This document shows positions 7,605 through 15,554 of a DNA stretch of 33,990 nucleotides, piece after piece. The first letter of the stretch is position 1. Each line of letters opens with the position of its first letter. The translations under genes were made by a program, and so were the position numbers. Under the pieces are notes generated by a model. The model ran no database searches and was not told the origin of the DNA. It saw nothing but the letters and a program-made list of their open reading frames with translations. This stretch comes from Cyanobacteria bacterium M_DeepCast_100m_m1_067 (lineage in GTDB: Bacteria > Cyanobacteriota > Cyanobacteriia > PCC-6307 > Cyanobiaceae). The DNA lies in NCBI GenBank assembly GCA_016882385.1, contig VGQC01000007.1, positions 1-33,990 on the forward strand, in the 5' to 3' direction.

Positions 7605-8365
7605 GCACCCCGGCGCCACGCAGCCAGCAGCCACTGGCGATCCGCAGCGCGGTTGAGCGGGGCTGGGCAGCCTTTGGCCGCTGCCCCTGGGTGTTGATGG
7701 GATTCACCCTGATCGGCGGGGGGGTGAATCTGCTGAGCCAGCTGCTCTACCGCCATCAGAGCAACCTGGTGATCTCGCTGCTGGGGCGCCCCGATCCCCT
7801 GCCGATTGCCCTGGCGAGCTTCGCCTGGATCCTCTATGTGGTCACGGGCCTCTGGCTCGTGGTGGGGTTGCTGCGTGGAGCACTGCTGGCCCTCAACCAG
7901 CAGCGGCCCCGGCTGGGCGAACTGCTGTGGGTGGATGGACGGGCGATCCTGCGCTGTTTCGGGATGCTGATGCTGATCCTGGCGGTGCTGGCGCTGATCG
8001 TGCGCCTGGCCCAGGCCAGCTCGTGGTTGCTCACCTTGATCCAACCGGTGCTGGCCCCGCTGCCCCTGTTGGCGGGGCTCGCGGCTGCCATCTACTTCAG
8101 CGCCGACCAGATTCTGAGCCTGCCGCTCACCCTGATCGGGGGCCTCAACCCCCTGGCGGCCTTCCGTTGCAGCCGGGCTGCGACAGACCCCCACTGGCTC
8201 CAGGCCCTGGGGCTGACCCTGGTGCTGCTCGGCATGGTGCTGGCCGGTTTCCTGGTGCTGCTGGTGGGGCTCGTGGTAACCCTGCCGCTGGCGGCCTGCA
8301 CCCTCACGGCGGCTTACCAACAGCTGTTCGGCCCCGACGACCGGGGCCGGCTCACGGGCTCCTGA
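7601..8365 (+). CDS. Polytopic membrane protein of unknown function (254 aa)
   Basis: GTG start at 7601 overlaps the stop of the EVE gene (GTGA). Hydrophobic segments are visible at about residues 29-50, 69-97, 115-137, 142-165 and 200-240 (Leu/Val/Gly-rich), so an integral membrane protein with roughly five to six spans is likely. A short amphipathic motif PLAAFRCSRAATDPHW sits before the last hydrophobic region. I do not recognise a specific family. Its last 14 nt overlap the end of the convergent DUF2811 gene. Confidence 0.8.
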   Translation: MSTPAPRSQQPLAIRSAVERGWAAFGRCPWVLMGFTLIGGGVNLLSQLLYRHQSNLVISLLGRPDPLPIALASFAWILYVVTGLWLVVGLLRGALLALNQQRPRLGELLWVDGRAILRCFGMLMLILAVLALIVRLAQASSWLLTLIQPVLAPLPLLAGLAAAIYFSADQILSLPLTLIGGLNPLAAFRCSRAATDPHWLQALGLTLVLLGMVLAGFLVLLVGLVVTLPLAACTLTAAYQQLFGPDDRGRLTGS

Positions 8366-8621
8366 AACCGGCCTGGGCGGGGAACAGATTGGCCAGGTAG
8401 CAACGGGTCACCCCGCGGCTGTTGAGGCCGTTCTGCACCAGAAAGCCAGCGAGGGCAGCCTGGAACAGGCGGTATTGATCCCAGTTGGGGTGCTGCGCAA
8501 TGAAATCGCGCATCGACGCCAGCAGCACCTCCGGCACCTCCGCGTGAAAACTGACCATCGCAGCAGCCGCTGCTTCAGGCTCCTCAGCCGCCTGGGCAAC
8601 ACCTGTGGACTGCAACGCCAT
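8352..8621 (-). CDS. DUF2811 family protein (89 aa)
   Basis: Small cyanobacterial protein of unknown function. The core VSFHAEVPEVLLASMRDFI followed by HPNWDQYRLFQAALAGFLVQ is characteristic of DUF2811. The ATG at 8621 is used because the segment before the core is a short Ala/Glu-rich lead; an internal ATG at 8558 directly before VSF is possible. The reading frame is open up to 8930 but the upstream part has no protein-like pattern. Tail-to-tail overlap of 14 nt with the membrane-protein gene. Confidence 0.85.
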   Translation of the reverse strand: MALQSTGVAQAAEEPEAAAAAMVSFHAEVPEVLLASMRDFIAQHPNWDQYRLFQAALAGFLVQNGLNSRGVTRCYLANLFPAQAGFRSP

Positions 8622-8959
8622 TGGGGCTCGACAAAGACTTGGCACCAGTTCTCCACATCCGCTCACAACCGTCAAATCGCCGCGCCACGCCCCACAACCA
8701 GAGCTCCCAGGCTGAGATCGCCTGCCCCTCAAGGGGCCTTCAGCGGGCCCACCCCACCGGGGCCGCTGCGGGAGGAGACCTCGGGCGCTGTCAAGGGGAA
8801 AGCAGACATCGGCACCGTTCTCCCCAGCGCCCAGCCCCAGAACCCCATCCGGGCCCGTGGGCTGGGGAAAACCTGGGCAAAACGCCAGCGGTTCTTGGGG
8901 GGCAAGCGGGAAAGCGACCGTGATCAGCACTGCTGATCAACACCCAGATCGGCTGGGTC
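8622..8959. other. Intergenic stretch without a recognisable gene
   Basis: About 340 nt between DUF2811 and the DUF1818-like gene. Reading frames here are Pro/Arg/Gly-rich and look like by-products of high GC. The only clear structure is the dyad at 8921-8939. The minus-strand TTGACG near 8675 could be a -35 for DUF2811, but no good -10 follows. Confidence 0.6.
8921..8939. repeat. Perfect 9-bp inverted repeat with 1-nt centre
   Basis: TGATCAGCA-C-TGCTGATCA, just beyond the DUF1818 stop (8960) on the minus strand. No T-run follows on either strand, so an operator is as plausible as a terminator. Confidence 0.7.
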
Positions 8960-9340
8960 TCAGCTGGGATCATCCTGGGTCAAGGCCGACACGAGGGCCG
9001 CCACCAGGGCCACGCTGGCCTCAGGCCGCCAGCCGCCCTCCACGGCCCGGCTCTGGGATGCCGGCGTGAGCACAAAGCGCAGCTGCCACACCTCTCGGTC
9101 GCCCTCCAGGGCCATCCAGAGCGGCCCCCGCTCCAGCTCCAGGCTGATCGCCTCCTCGGGCATCAGCTGGTCGACCAGGCCGCGATGCTCCTGCACCAAG
9201 TGGACCAAACCCTCTTGCAGCCCCCGTGCCTCCTCGGCAGTCAGCTCCACCGCCCAATCCTGGCCGCCGACCAACACAACAAAGGGGTGGCGGCCTGGGT
9301 CCACCAGCCAACGCCACCCCTCACCCTCCTGAACCTGCAT
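8960..9340 (-). CDS. DUF1818 family protein (126 aa)
   Basis: Matches the small cyanobacterial DUF1818 pattern: EGEGWRWLVDPGRHPFVVL, VGGQDWAVELTAEEARGL, then LMPEEAISLELE and LEGDREVWQLRFVLTP, ending RAVEGGW. Function is unknown; family structures are compact alpha/beta folds as I recall. The ATG at 9340 is chosen because similarity starts there; the open frame continues to 9409 into rpoZ. The start lies in a 12-nt direct repeat. It follows rpoZ by 22 nt on the same strand and is probably co-transcribed. Confidence 0.75.
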   Translation of the reverse strand: MQVQEGEGWRWLVDPGRHPFVVLVGGQDWAVELTAEEARGLQEGLVHLVQEHRGLVDQLMPEEAISLELERGPLWMALEGDREVWQLRFVLTPASQSRAVEGGWRPEASVALVAALVSALTQDDPS

Positions 9341-9351
9341 CCTGAACCTGC
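9327..9351. repeat. 12-nt direct repeat spanning the DUF1818 start codon
   Basis: TCCTGAACCTGC occurs at 9327-9338 and 9340-9351 (period 13 nt). The start codon of the minus-strand gene (9338-9340) falls on the junction. Confidence 0.8.
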
Positions 9352-9362
9352 CTGGGCCAGGC

Positions 9363-9593
9363 TCAGCCAGGCAGCAGGTCGGGCTGATCCTGCTCGTCGC
9401 TGAGCTCAACGATGGCCCGCTGCACGGGCTTGATCATTGAGTCGTCAAGCAGGCCATCGAAATCATCGAAGCGGCGTTGCTTGGCCCGGAAGGCAATGCG
9501 CACCGTGGTGAGGTAGCGGTTGCTGGAATGGCGGATCAGGCTCTCGGCCCGCTGGGCCAGTTCCTTGGGGTTGAGATCAAGACCGCTCTGCAT
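9363..9593 (-). CDS. rpoZ: DNA-directed RNA polymerase omega subunit
   Basis: Small RNA polymerase subunit that helps assembly of the beta' subunit. The 76-aa product has the omega signature [33 protein letters not shown] and the cyanobacterial tail [20 protein letters not shown]. Of two nearby ATGs, the one at 9593 is preferred: GAGG lies 8 nt upstream, whereas it is only 2 nt before the ATG at 9599. Followed by the DUF1818 gene; divergent from the Hsp70-like gene. Confidence 0.93.
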   Translation of the reverse strand: MQSGLDLNPKELAQRAESLIRHSSNRYLTTVRIAFRAKQRRFDDFDGLLDDSMIKPVQRAIVELSDEQDQPDLLPG

Positions 9594-9656
9594 AAACATC
9601 ACCTCAATAGGCGCAGCGTAGGTCAGCAGCGGCAATCCACCGGTTAGAAGGGGACC

Positions 9657-11237
9657 ATGGGCGGCACCCTGGCGATCGATCTGGGCAGCACCACCACGGT
9701 GGTGGCCTACCAGGCAGCCGGCGCTGCGGCGCAGCTGCTGGCCTTGCCGCCCTACAGCACCAGCGAGCCGGTGGTGGTGCCCACCCTGCTCTGGCTCAGC
9801 GCACCCGCCCCATCCCGGCCCCTGATCGGACGCCAGGTGCTCGAGGCCGGCCTAGCCCATGGCGACGGACCCGAGCTGCACCGCGACTTCAAACGCCAGA
9901 TCGGCGCCGCCCCAGGAGTCGGATCTGCCGCCATAGACCCCACCCCAGGCGCCGGCCTGCCCCTCTCGCCGGAGCAAGCCGGCGCCCTGCTGCTGCGTCG
10001 GCTCTGGGCCGCACTGCCCGCCGACCTGGAGCCGCAGCGGCTGGTGCTCACGGCCCCGATCGACAGCTACCTGCGCTATCGCCAATGGCTGCAGGAGGTG
10101 TGCAGCGCCTTGGCCGTGCCCGAACTGGCCCTGGTGGACGAACCCACCGCCGCCGCGATCGGGGCGGGCTTGCCAGCCGGCAGCACGGTGCTCGTGGTGG
10201 ACCTGGGTGGCGGCACCATCGACCTCTCCCTGGTGGCCCTGGAGGGGGGCGAGGGCCGGCCGGCACCGATGGCCCAGCTGCTGCGCTTCGCCGGCCGCAC
10301 CTTGGGGTCCAGCCGCCAGGTCCTGCGCTGTGCCCGGGTGATCGGCAAGGCAGGCCTGGCCCTGGGGGGCCGGGATCTCGACCGCTGGATCGCCGCCGAG
10401 CTCTGCCCTGGGGCACCCCTGGATGGTGCGCTGCTCCAGGCGGCGGAAAGCCTGAAGTGCCAGCTCAGCAGCCAGGAGGAGGCCCTGGCGCTCTGGATCC
10501 CCCCGGGGCCAGGCCAACCACCCCAGCCCCTCCGACTGAGCCGCCATGCCCTGGAGGAGCTGCTACGGCAGCGGGGTCTGCTCGCCCAACTCGATGGCCT
10601 CCTGGAGGAGGTGCTGGCCGCGGCCCGGCGCGAGGGCTTGGCCCTGCAGCAGATCACGGCCGTGCTGCCGGTGGGGGGCAGCAGCCGCATCCCCCTGATC
10701 CGCCAGTGGCTGAGCGAGCGCTGCGGCGGCGTACCCCTGCGCGACGAGCGTCCGGTGGAAGCCGTGGCCCTCGGCGCCCTGGCGCTCACCCCTGGCGTGC
10801 AGGTGCGCGACGTGCTGCGCCATGGCGTCAGTTTGCGCTGCTGGGACCAGCGCTCCGGTCGCCACCACTGGCAACCCTTGTTTGTCGCGGGGCAACCCTG
10901 GCCCAGTGAACGGCCGCTGGAACTGGTGCTGGCCTGCAGCAGCCCCGACCAACGGGCGCTGGAGCTGGAGTTGGGGGAACCCGACAACGAACAGCGCCGC
11001 GAAGTGCTGTTCGAGGACGGTCTACCGGTGCTGCGCCAGCGACCGGCAGGCCAGGGCCGGGTGCGGGCCTGGAGCACCCAGCCCCCGCCCCTGGCCCTCG
11101 ACACCCCGGGCCAGCCCGGCGAGGACTGCCTGCGGCTGGCCTTCCAGGTGAATGGTCAGGGCCAGCTGGTGTTGGAGGCCACCGACCTGCGCAGCGGCCG
11201 GACTGCCCCGGCGCGGGTGCTGGGTGCCGTGCGCTGA
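9657..11237 (+). CDS. Hsp70-family (DnaK-like) protein without C-terminal lid
   Basis: 526-aa Hsp70-type ATPase. The nucleotide-binding domain (residues about 1-385) shows phosphate-1 [14 protein letters not shown], the [13 protein letters not shown] element, phosphate-2 [18 protein letters not shown] and the adenosine motif [14 protein letters not shown]. After it come about 140 residues that fit a reduced beta-sandwich substrate-binding part ([27 protein letters not shown]), but the alpha-helical lid and the EEVD-like tail of DnaK are missing (DnaK is about 630 aa). It is therefore a specialised Hsp70 homologue, not the main DnaK. ATG at 9657, divergent from rpoZ with only 63 nt between. 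Confidence 0.9.
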   Translation: MGGTLAIDLGSTTTVVAYQAAGAAAQLLALPPYSTSEPVVVPTLLWLSAPAPSRPLIGRQVLEAGLAHGDGPELHRDFKRQIGAAPGVGSAAIDPTPGAGLPLSPEQAGALLLRRLWAALPADLEPQRLVLTAPIDSYLRYRQWLQEVCSALAVPELALVDEPTAAAIGAGLPAGSTVLVVDLGGGTIDLSLVALEGGEGRPAPMAQLLRFAGRTLGSSRQVLRCARVIGKAGLALGGRDLDRWIAAELCPGAPLDGALLQAAESLKCQLSSQEEALALWIPPGPGQPPQPLRLSRHALEELLRQRGLLAQLDGLLEEVLAAARREGLALQQITAVLPVGGSSRIPLIRQWLSERCGGVPLRDERPVEAVALGALALTPGVQVRDVLRHGVSLRCWDQRSGRHHWQPLFVAGQPWPSERPLELVLACSSPDQRALELELGEPDNEQRREVLFEDGLPVLRQRPAGQGRVRAWSTQPPPLALDTPGQPGEDCLRLAFQVNGQGQLVLEATDLRSGRTAPARVLGAVR

Positions 11238-11304
11238 GCCCCCTTGCCTGCCCCCTTGCCTGACCCCCATGCGCCCAATCGGTGGACGCCACAGGCGCTG
11301 CCCC

Positions 11305-11330
11305 CGCAAGGGTGCATTTGGACCCTTGCG
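11305..11330 (+). promoter_or_regulatory. Stem-loop upstream of the 279-aa membrane-anchored gene
   Basis: Perfect 9-bp stem CGCAAGGGT/ACCCTTGCG with an 8-nt loop. It has no T-run, so it is not a typical terminator, and it ends 10 nt before the GGAGG (11341-11345) of the next gene. Confidence 0.55.
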
Positions 11331-11353
11331 CCCATAAAACGGAGGCTGTCTCC

Positions 11354-12193
11354 ATGAGCCCTGCCTTGGCCCTGCGCCGCCACAGGCTGCCCCGATTCTG
11401 GCTGGGTCTCACCCTGGGCCTGGTGGCCAGCGGCGTCGGGGCGGCCTACTGGTGGGAGCAACAGCTGCCGCAACGCCTGGAGCAGGCCGCCCTGGGCGGT
11501 GATCTCGAGGCCTGCCTCCGCTACAGCGAACAACTCGAGGCCCTGCGCTGGCTCGGTGGCCAGGCCCCGGCCGAGCAGGGCAGCTGCCGGCGCCGCAAGG
11601 CCGCCCAGTTGTGGCAGCAAGAGCAATGGAGCCCCGCCCTGCAACTGCAGCTGCAACTGGTCAACTCCCAGGCCGGCGAAGCGGCCGACCGCCAACAGCT
11701 GCTGGTGTGGCAGCAGTCTCTGCAAGAGAAGGCTCTCAGCCGCTTCCAGGAGGGAGACCTGCCCGGCGCCCTGGCGCTCCTGGCCGTGATGGGGGACGAC
11801 CAGCGTGCCGACGGCAACAGCCTGGGCAACAAGTTGAACGAAAACTGGACCCGCAACCGACTGCAGTTCGAGCGAGCCAAACGCCTTGGCGATCAACAGC
11901 GCTGGTGGGAAGCCCTCGATGCCCTGACCCGCATTGACCATCCCTGGTGGAAAACCCACAGCCGCGACGTGCAGGCGAAGGTGAAGCAAGGCATCGAGAG
12001 CCTCCAGGGCCAGGAGCGCGAGCGGGACGCCCACGGCCAACTGCCGCACACGGTGCCCGCCTCACAGCTCGACGCCCAGGTGCGCCAGCGGATTGCCAGC
12101 GGCATGGACGAATGGTCGGCGTTTCAGGCCGCCTGCCGGGCCCTGGGCGGCAAGGTGGTGGAAGCCGGACCGGAAACGGCCTGCCAGCGGTGA
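11354..12193 (+). CDS. Membrane-anchored protein of unknown function (279 aa)
   Basis: ATG at 11354 with a near-ideal GGAGG 8 nt upstream. Residues about 15-32 (FWLGLTLGLVASGVGAAY) form a single N-terminal membrane anchor after a basic start (RRHRLPR), so the remaining 245 residues are probably on the outer or lumenal side. The soluble part is Gln/Leu/Trp-rich and helical (RLEQAALGGDLEACLRYSEQ, repeated LQLQLQLVN), suggestive of TPR-like helical repeats. It carries Cys-containing segments near the C-terminus (FQAACRALGG, ETACQR). I know no family name. It lies 117 nt after the Hsp70-like gene on the same strand. Confidence 0.75.
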   Translation: MSPALALRRHRLPRFWLGLTLGLVASGVGAAYWWEQQLPQRLEQAALGGDLEACLRYSEQLEALRWLGGQAPAEQGSCRRRKAAQLWQQEQWSPALQLQLQLVNSQAGEAADRQQLLVWQQSLQEKALSRFQEGDLPGALALLAVMGDDQRADGNSLGNKLNENWTRNRLQFERAKRLGDQQRWWEALDALTRIDHPWWKTHSRDVQAKVKQGIESLQGQERERDAHGQLPHTVPASQLDAQVRQRIASGMDEWSAFQAACRALGGKVVEAGPETACQR

Positions 12194-12206
12194 GTCGCGC
12201 ATGACA

Positions 12207-12216
12207 GGATTAATCC
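12207..12216. repeat. 10-bp palindrome upstream of ftrV
   Basis: GGATTAATCC, 20 nt before the ftrV start codon; AT-rich against the surrounding GC-rich DNA. Confidence 0.5.
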
Positions 12217-12235
12217 GTCTCCAAGCTTCGAGGCC

Positions 12236-12454
12236 ATGCAGCCAGGTGATCAGGTCAAGGTCTCCCAGAGCGTGGTCGTTTACCACTACCCCCAGCACCG
12301 CGGTGAGGCCTTTGATCTGCAGGGTCAGCAAGGCGAGGTGGTGACCGTTCTCAATGAGTGGAAGGGACGGGTGATCAGCCCCACCCTGCCGGTGGTGGTG
12401 GCCTTCGGCAAATTCCGAGCCCACTTCCGGGACGACGAACTCGAGCCCGCCTAA
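12236..12454 (+). CDS. ftrV: Ferredoxin-thioredoxin reductase, variable (alpha) chain
   Basis: The non-catalytic subunit of the ferredoxin-thioredoxin reductase heterodimer, which passes electrons from ferredoxin to thioredoxin for light-dependent redox control. The 72-aa product has the normal family length and its SH3-like pattern: VSQSVVVYHYPQHRGEAFDL, then GQQGEVVTVLNEWKGRVISP, VVVAFGKFRAHFRDDEL. The catalytic subunit is not in this window. Its stop codon overlaps the pyrR stop from the opposite strand (bases 12451-12454 are shared). Confidence 0.94.
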   Translation: MQPGDQVKVSQSVVVYHYPQHRGEAFDLQGQQGEVVTVLNEWKGRVISPTLPVVVAFGKFRAHFRDDELEPA

Positions 12455-12987
12455 AGCTCCGAGCGCACCAGGTACACCCCTTCCTCCCCATCGATCCCCT
12501 GCAGGCAGAGCTGGATGGATTCATGGCGGCTTGTTGGCACCACCCGACCGCAGAAGTCGGGTTGGATCGGCAGTTCCCGATGGCCGCGATCCACCATGGC
12601 CAGCAAGCGCACCCGCTTCGGCCGTCCCCAGGCCTGCAGCGCCTCAAGGGCTGCCCGCACGGTGCGTCCCGTGAAGATCACATCGTCCACCAGCACCACC
12701 TCACGCCCATCCAGCGCCACCGGCAGGTCGGTGGGCTGGGACAGGCGGGTTCCCACCCGCTCCAGATCATCCCGATGGAAGGTGGGATCCACCGTGCCCT
12801 GATCGATTGGGTGACCCGTCATTGCAGCCAGGCGCTGGGCCAACACCGCGGCCAACGCCACACCGCGGGTGGGGATTCCCAGCAGCACCAGGGCTCGACT
12901 GTCGGTGACACGCTCCAACACCTGGGAGGCCAGCCGGTCGAGGGTGCGTCCCAGATCCTGGGCCGAGAGCAGTTCAAGCCGATCCAT
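12451..12987 (-). CDS. pyrR: PyrR-type uracil phosphoribosyltransferase / pyr regulator
   Basis: 178-aa phosphoribosyltransferase-fold protein. The PRPP-binding loop VVLVDDVIFTGRTVRAAL and the PyrR region ALVLLGIPTRGVALA, plus DPTFHRDDL, identify PyrR rather than Upp. In Gram-positives PyrR attenuates pyr operon transcription and has weak UPRTase activity; the regulatory role in cyanobacteria is uncertain, and no pyr genes are in this window. ATG at 12987 is supported by GAGG close upstream. It converges with ftrV and is divergent from gpmI. Confidence 0.9.
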   Translation of the reverse strand: MDRLELLSAQDLGRTLDRLASQVLERVTDSRALVLLGIPTRGVALAAVLAQRLAAMTGHPIDQGTVDPTFHRDDLERVGTRLSQPTDLPVALDGREVVLVDDVIFTGRTVRAALEALQAWGRPKRVRLLAMVDRGHRELPIQPDFCGRVVPTSRHESIQLCLQGIDGEEGVYLVRSEL

Positions 12988-13091
12988 CAGCACCTCTTGC
13001 AGAACCCAGGGGCAGTGCGTGTCGCCAAAGGCTGACCGGACCGGGGTCCGCGGGGATCGCAGCACATCTGCACTGTAGGTTGGACTTGGAA

Positions 13092-13108
13092 GGCGTTGGC
13101 CCAACGCC
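13092..13108. repeat. Inverted repeat upstream of gpmI
   Basis: GGCGTTGG-C-CCAACGCC, perfect 8-bp arms. It lies 14 nt before the preferred gpmI start, in the pyrR-gpmI divergent region. Confidence 0.65.
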
Positions 13109-13122
13109 GCTAGGTGAGACGG

Positions 13123-14781
13123 GTGACAACAATTCCCTCCCAGCAGCAATCCACCCTGAACGCTGGCTCTCCCCCGGCGTTTCGAGAATCTGCGTCTGTC
13201 GCCCCTGTCGTGCTCGCCATCCTGGATGGCTGGGGCTATCGCCACGAGGATGAACACAACGCCATCCGCGCTGCCAGCACCCCGGTGATGGATGCCCTCT
13301 GGCACGCCTATCCCCACACCCTGATTGAAGCCAGTGGAGCGGCCGTTGGCTTACCCGACGACCAAATGGGCAACTCGGAAGTCGGGCACCTCACCATCGG
13401 CTCCGGTCGCATCATTCGCCAGGAGCTGGTGCGCATCAGCCAGGCCGTCAAGGACGGCAGCCTCGCCGCCAACCCCGCCCTCAATGCCCTGGCCGATGGC
13501 CTGATCCAACGGGGAGGCACCCTGCACCTGATCGGCCTCTGCTCCGACGGGGGCGTCCACAGCCATATCACCCACCTGGGCGGTCTGCTGCGCTGGGCTG
13601 CTGCGCGGGGTCTGAACGATGTCTGCGTGCATGTCATCACCGATGGCCGCGACACCGACCCGAGCAGCGCCCCCCGATTCGTCGCCCAGGTGCAGGATCA
13701 GATCAGCCGGGCTGGCATCGGGCGGATCGCCACGCTGTGCGGCCGCTACTGGGCGATGGACCGCGACAACCGCTGGGATCGCACCGAGAAGGCCTACCGC
13801 CTCTACACCGAACCAGCCCCCATCTCCGAGCTCAGCCCGGTCAATGCCATCCATGCCTCCTACGCGCTGGACATTGGCGATGAATTCCTGGAGCCCCTGC
13901 GCCTGGCCGAGGGGCTGATTCAGGCAGGCGATGCCCTGGTGTGTTTCAACTTCCGCCCCGACCGGGTGCGGCAACTGATTCGGGCCCTGGTGGTGCCCGA
14001 CTTTGACGGCTTCGAGCGGGAGGCGATCACCCCCCTCGACGTGGTGACCTTCACCCAATACGAGAAGGGCCTGCCGGTGGCGGTGGCCTTCCCACCGGAA
14101 TCTCTGGACGGCCTGCTGGGGCAGGTGGTCTCCGAGGCGGGACTGCGTCAGTTCCGCACCGCCGAAACGGAGAAATATCCCCACGTCACCTATTTCATGA
14201 ATGGAGGGATCGAGCAGGCCTTCCCAGGCGAAGACCGCCACCTGGTGCCCTCACCTCGCGTCGCCACCTACGACCAATCCCCCGCCATGTCGGCGAGCCA
14301 ACTCACCGACAGCTGCATCGCTGCGATCCAAAAGGGCATCTACTCCCTGGTGGTGATCAACTACGCCAACCCCGACATGGTGGGCCACACCGGCAAGATG
14401 GATGCCACCACAGAAGCGATCAGCACCGTGGATGCCTGCGTCGGCCGGCTGATGGAGGCCGCCAATCGCATGGGTGGCACCCTGTTGATCACCGCCGACC
14501 ACGGCAACGCCGAGACGATGGAAGGGCCCGATGGCCGCCCCTGGACCGCCCACACCACCAACCCGGTGCCCGTGATCCTGGTGGAGGGCGAAAAGCGCAA
14601 ACTGCCAGGCCACGGCACCAATGTGCTGCTGCGCGACCAAGGCGGGCTGGCCGACATCGCCCCGACCATCCTTGAGATCCTGAACCTGCCGAAACCGGCA
14701 ACGATGAGCGGCGCGTCGCTGGTCTTGCCCGCCGGCACCACCGCCGACGCCAGCCGCATCCCCCAGACCCTGGGCGTTTAG
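13123..14781 (+). CDS. gpmI: 2,3-bisphosphoglycerate-independent phosphoglycerate mutase
   Basis: Interconverts 3- and 2-phosphoglycerate in glycolysis; Mn-dependent. The metal/catalytic motifs of the alkaline-phosphatase superfamily are clear: [12 protein letters not shown] (Asp), [16 protein letters not shown] with the phospho-Ser, [44 protein letters not shown] and [14 protein letters not shown]. The length of 552 aa fits a cyanobacterial enzyme. The start is not an ATG: GTG at 13123 has AGGTGAG upstream and is preferred, GTG at 13114 is the alternative; both give a short N-terminal extension before [11 protein letters not shown]. secG follows 24 nt later. Confidence 0.95.
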   Translation: MTTIPSQQQSTLNAGSPPAFRESASVAPVVLAILDGWGYRHEDEHNAIRAASTPVMDALWHAYPHTLIEASGAAVGLPDDQMGNSEVGHLTIGSGRIIRQELVRISQAVKDGSLAANPALNALADGLIQRGGTLHLIGLCSDGGVHSHITHLGGLLRWAAARGLNDVCVHVITDGRDTDPSSAPRFVAQVQDQISRAGIGRIATLCGRYWAMDRDNRWDRTEKAYRLYTEPAPISELSPVNAIHASYALDIGDEFLEPLRLAEGLIQAGDALVCFNFRPDRVRQLIRALVVPDFDGFEREAITPLDVVTFTQYEKGLPVAVAFPPESLDGLLGQVVSEAGLRQFRTAETEKYPHVTYFMNGGIEQAFPGEDRHLVPSPRVATYDQSPAMSASQLTDSCIAAIQKGIYSLVVINYANPDMVGHTGKMDATTEAISTVDACVGRLMEAANRMGGTLLITADHGNAETMEGPDGRPWTAHTTNPVPVILVEGEKRKLPGHGTNVLLRDQGGLADIAPTILEILNLPKPATMSGASLVLPAGTTADASRIPQTLGV

Positions 14782-14805
14782 CCTGCATCCATCAGCGGAG
14801 AGGCC

Positions 14806-15036
14806 ATGATCACATCTGTGTTGTCGTGGGTGTGGATCGGCAGTGGCGTCCTGCTGATCATCAGTGTGCTGCTGCACAGCCCCAAGGGCGACGGGATGGG
14901 CGGTCTGGCCGCCAGCGGCGGGTCCATGTTCACCAGCGCCCGCAGCGCCGAAGCCACCCTCAACCGCATCAGCTGGACGCTGCTGGCCATCTTTCTGGGG
15001 CTGGCCGTGGTGCTCAGCGCCGGCTGGCTGAGCTGA
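14806..15036 (+). CDS. secG: Preprotein translocase subunit SecG
   Basis: 76-aa inner/thylakoid membrane subunit of SecYEG. Two membrane segments (residues about 4-22 and 55-74) flank the family's conserved cytosolic loop HSPKGDGMGGLAASGGSMF. ATG at 14806, 24 nt after gpmI, probably in one transcript with gpmI and msrB. Confidence 0.94.
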   Translation: MITSVLSWVWIGSGVLLIISVLLHSPKGDGMGGLAASGGSMFTSARSAEATLNRISWTLLAIFLGLAVVLSAGWLS

Positions 15037-15065
15037 ATTCCCACCGCCCCACCACCCCCACCCGG

Positions 15066-15554
15066 ATGACGATGCCGCGCCGCAACCTCCTGGTGGCCCT
15101 GGGATCCAGCCTGGGTGCCTTCTTCGCTGGTGCCTCCCGCGCCGAAGCCGCCTCCAAAGCCCAGGATCCGGCCTGGCAGCTCAGCGAAGCCACCTGGAAA
15201 CAACGGCTCAGCCCGGCCGCCTACCAGGTGCTACGCCAGGAAGGCACCGAACGCCCCTTCTCCAGCCCGTTGAACGGCGAAAAACGTGCGGGCACCTATG
15301 TCTGCGCCGGTTGCGCCCTGCCGCTGTTCAGCTCCAAGGCCAAATACGACAGCGGCACCGGTTGGCCCAGCTTCTGGCAACCCCTGCCCAACGGCATCGC
15401 CACGAAGTTGGATTTCAAGCTGATCGTGCCGCGCACCGAATACCACTGCCGGCGCTGCGGCGGCCACCAGGGCCATGTCTTCGACGACGGCCCCAAGCCC
15501 ACCGGCAAGCGTTACTGCAACAACGGCGTGGCGCTGACCTTCAAGCCAGGCTGA
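15066..15554 (+). CDS. msrB: Peptide-methionine (R)-S-oxide reductase with export signal
   Basis: Repairs methionine-R-sulfoxide. The 162-aa protein has the zinc pairs Cys80/Cys83 (CAGC) and Cys128/Cys131 (CRRC), the conserved SGTGWPSFW, the HCRRCGGHQGHVFDDGP block and catalytic Cys151 (GKRYCNN). Unlike cytosolic MsrB it begins with PRRNLLVALG, a hydrophobic stretch to about residue 22 and an ASRAEA cleavage-like site, which looks like a twin-arginine or Sec signal; location in lumen or periplasm is therefore inferred. The ATG at 15066 is used; ATG at 15072 is two codons later. The last 43 nt overlap the 3' end of the LysR-like gene on the other strand. Confidence 0.92.
   Translation: MTMPRRNLLVALGSSLGAFFAGASRAEAASKAQDPAWQLSEATWKQRLSPAAYQVLRQEGTERPFSSPLNGEKRAGTYVCAGCALPLFSSKAKYDSGTGWPSFWQPLPNGIATKLDFKLIVPRTEYHCRRCGGHQGHVFDDGPKPTGKRYCNNGVALTFKPG

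Noticed and set aside
8622-8930. Upstream extension of the DUF2811 frame and other frames in the gap
   Set aside because: Arg/Pro/Gly-rich without family pattern; typical GC-driven open frames.
12451-12454. Overlapping stops of ftrV and pyrR
   Set aside because: A 4-nt convergent overlap is common in compact genomes and needs no special explanation.
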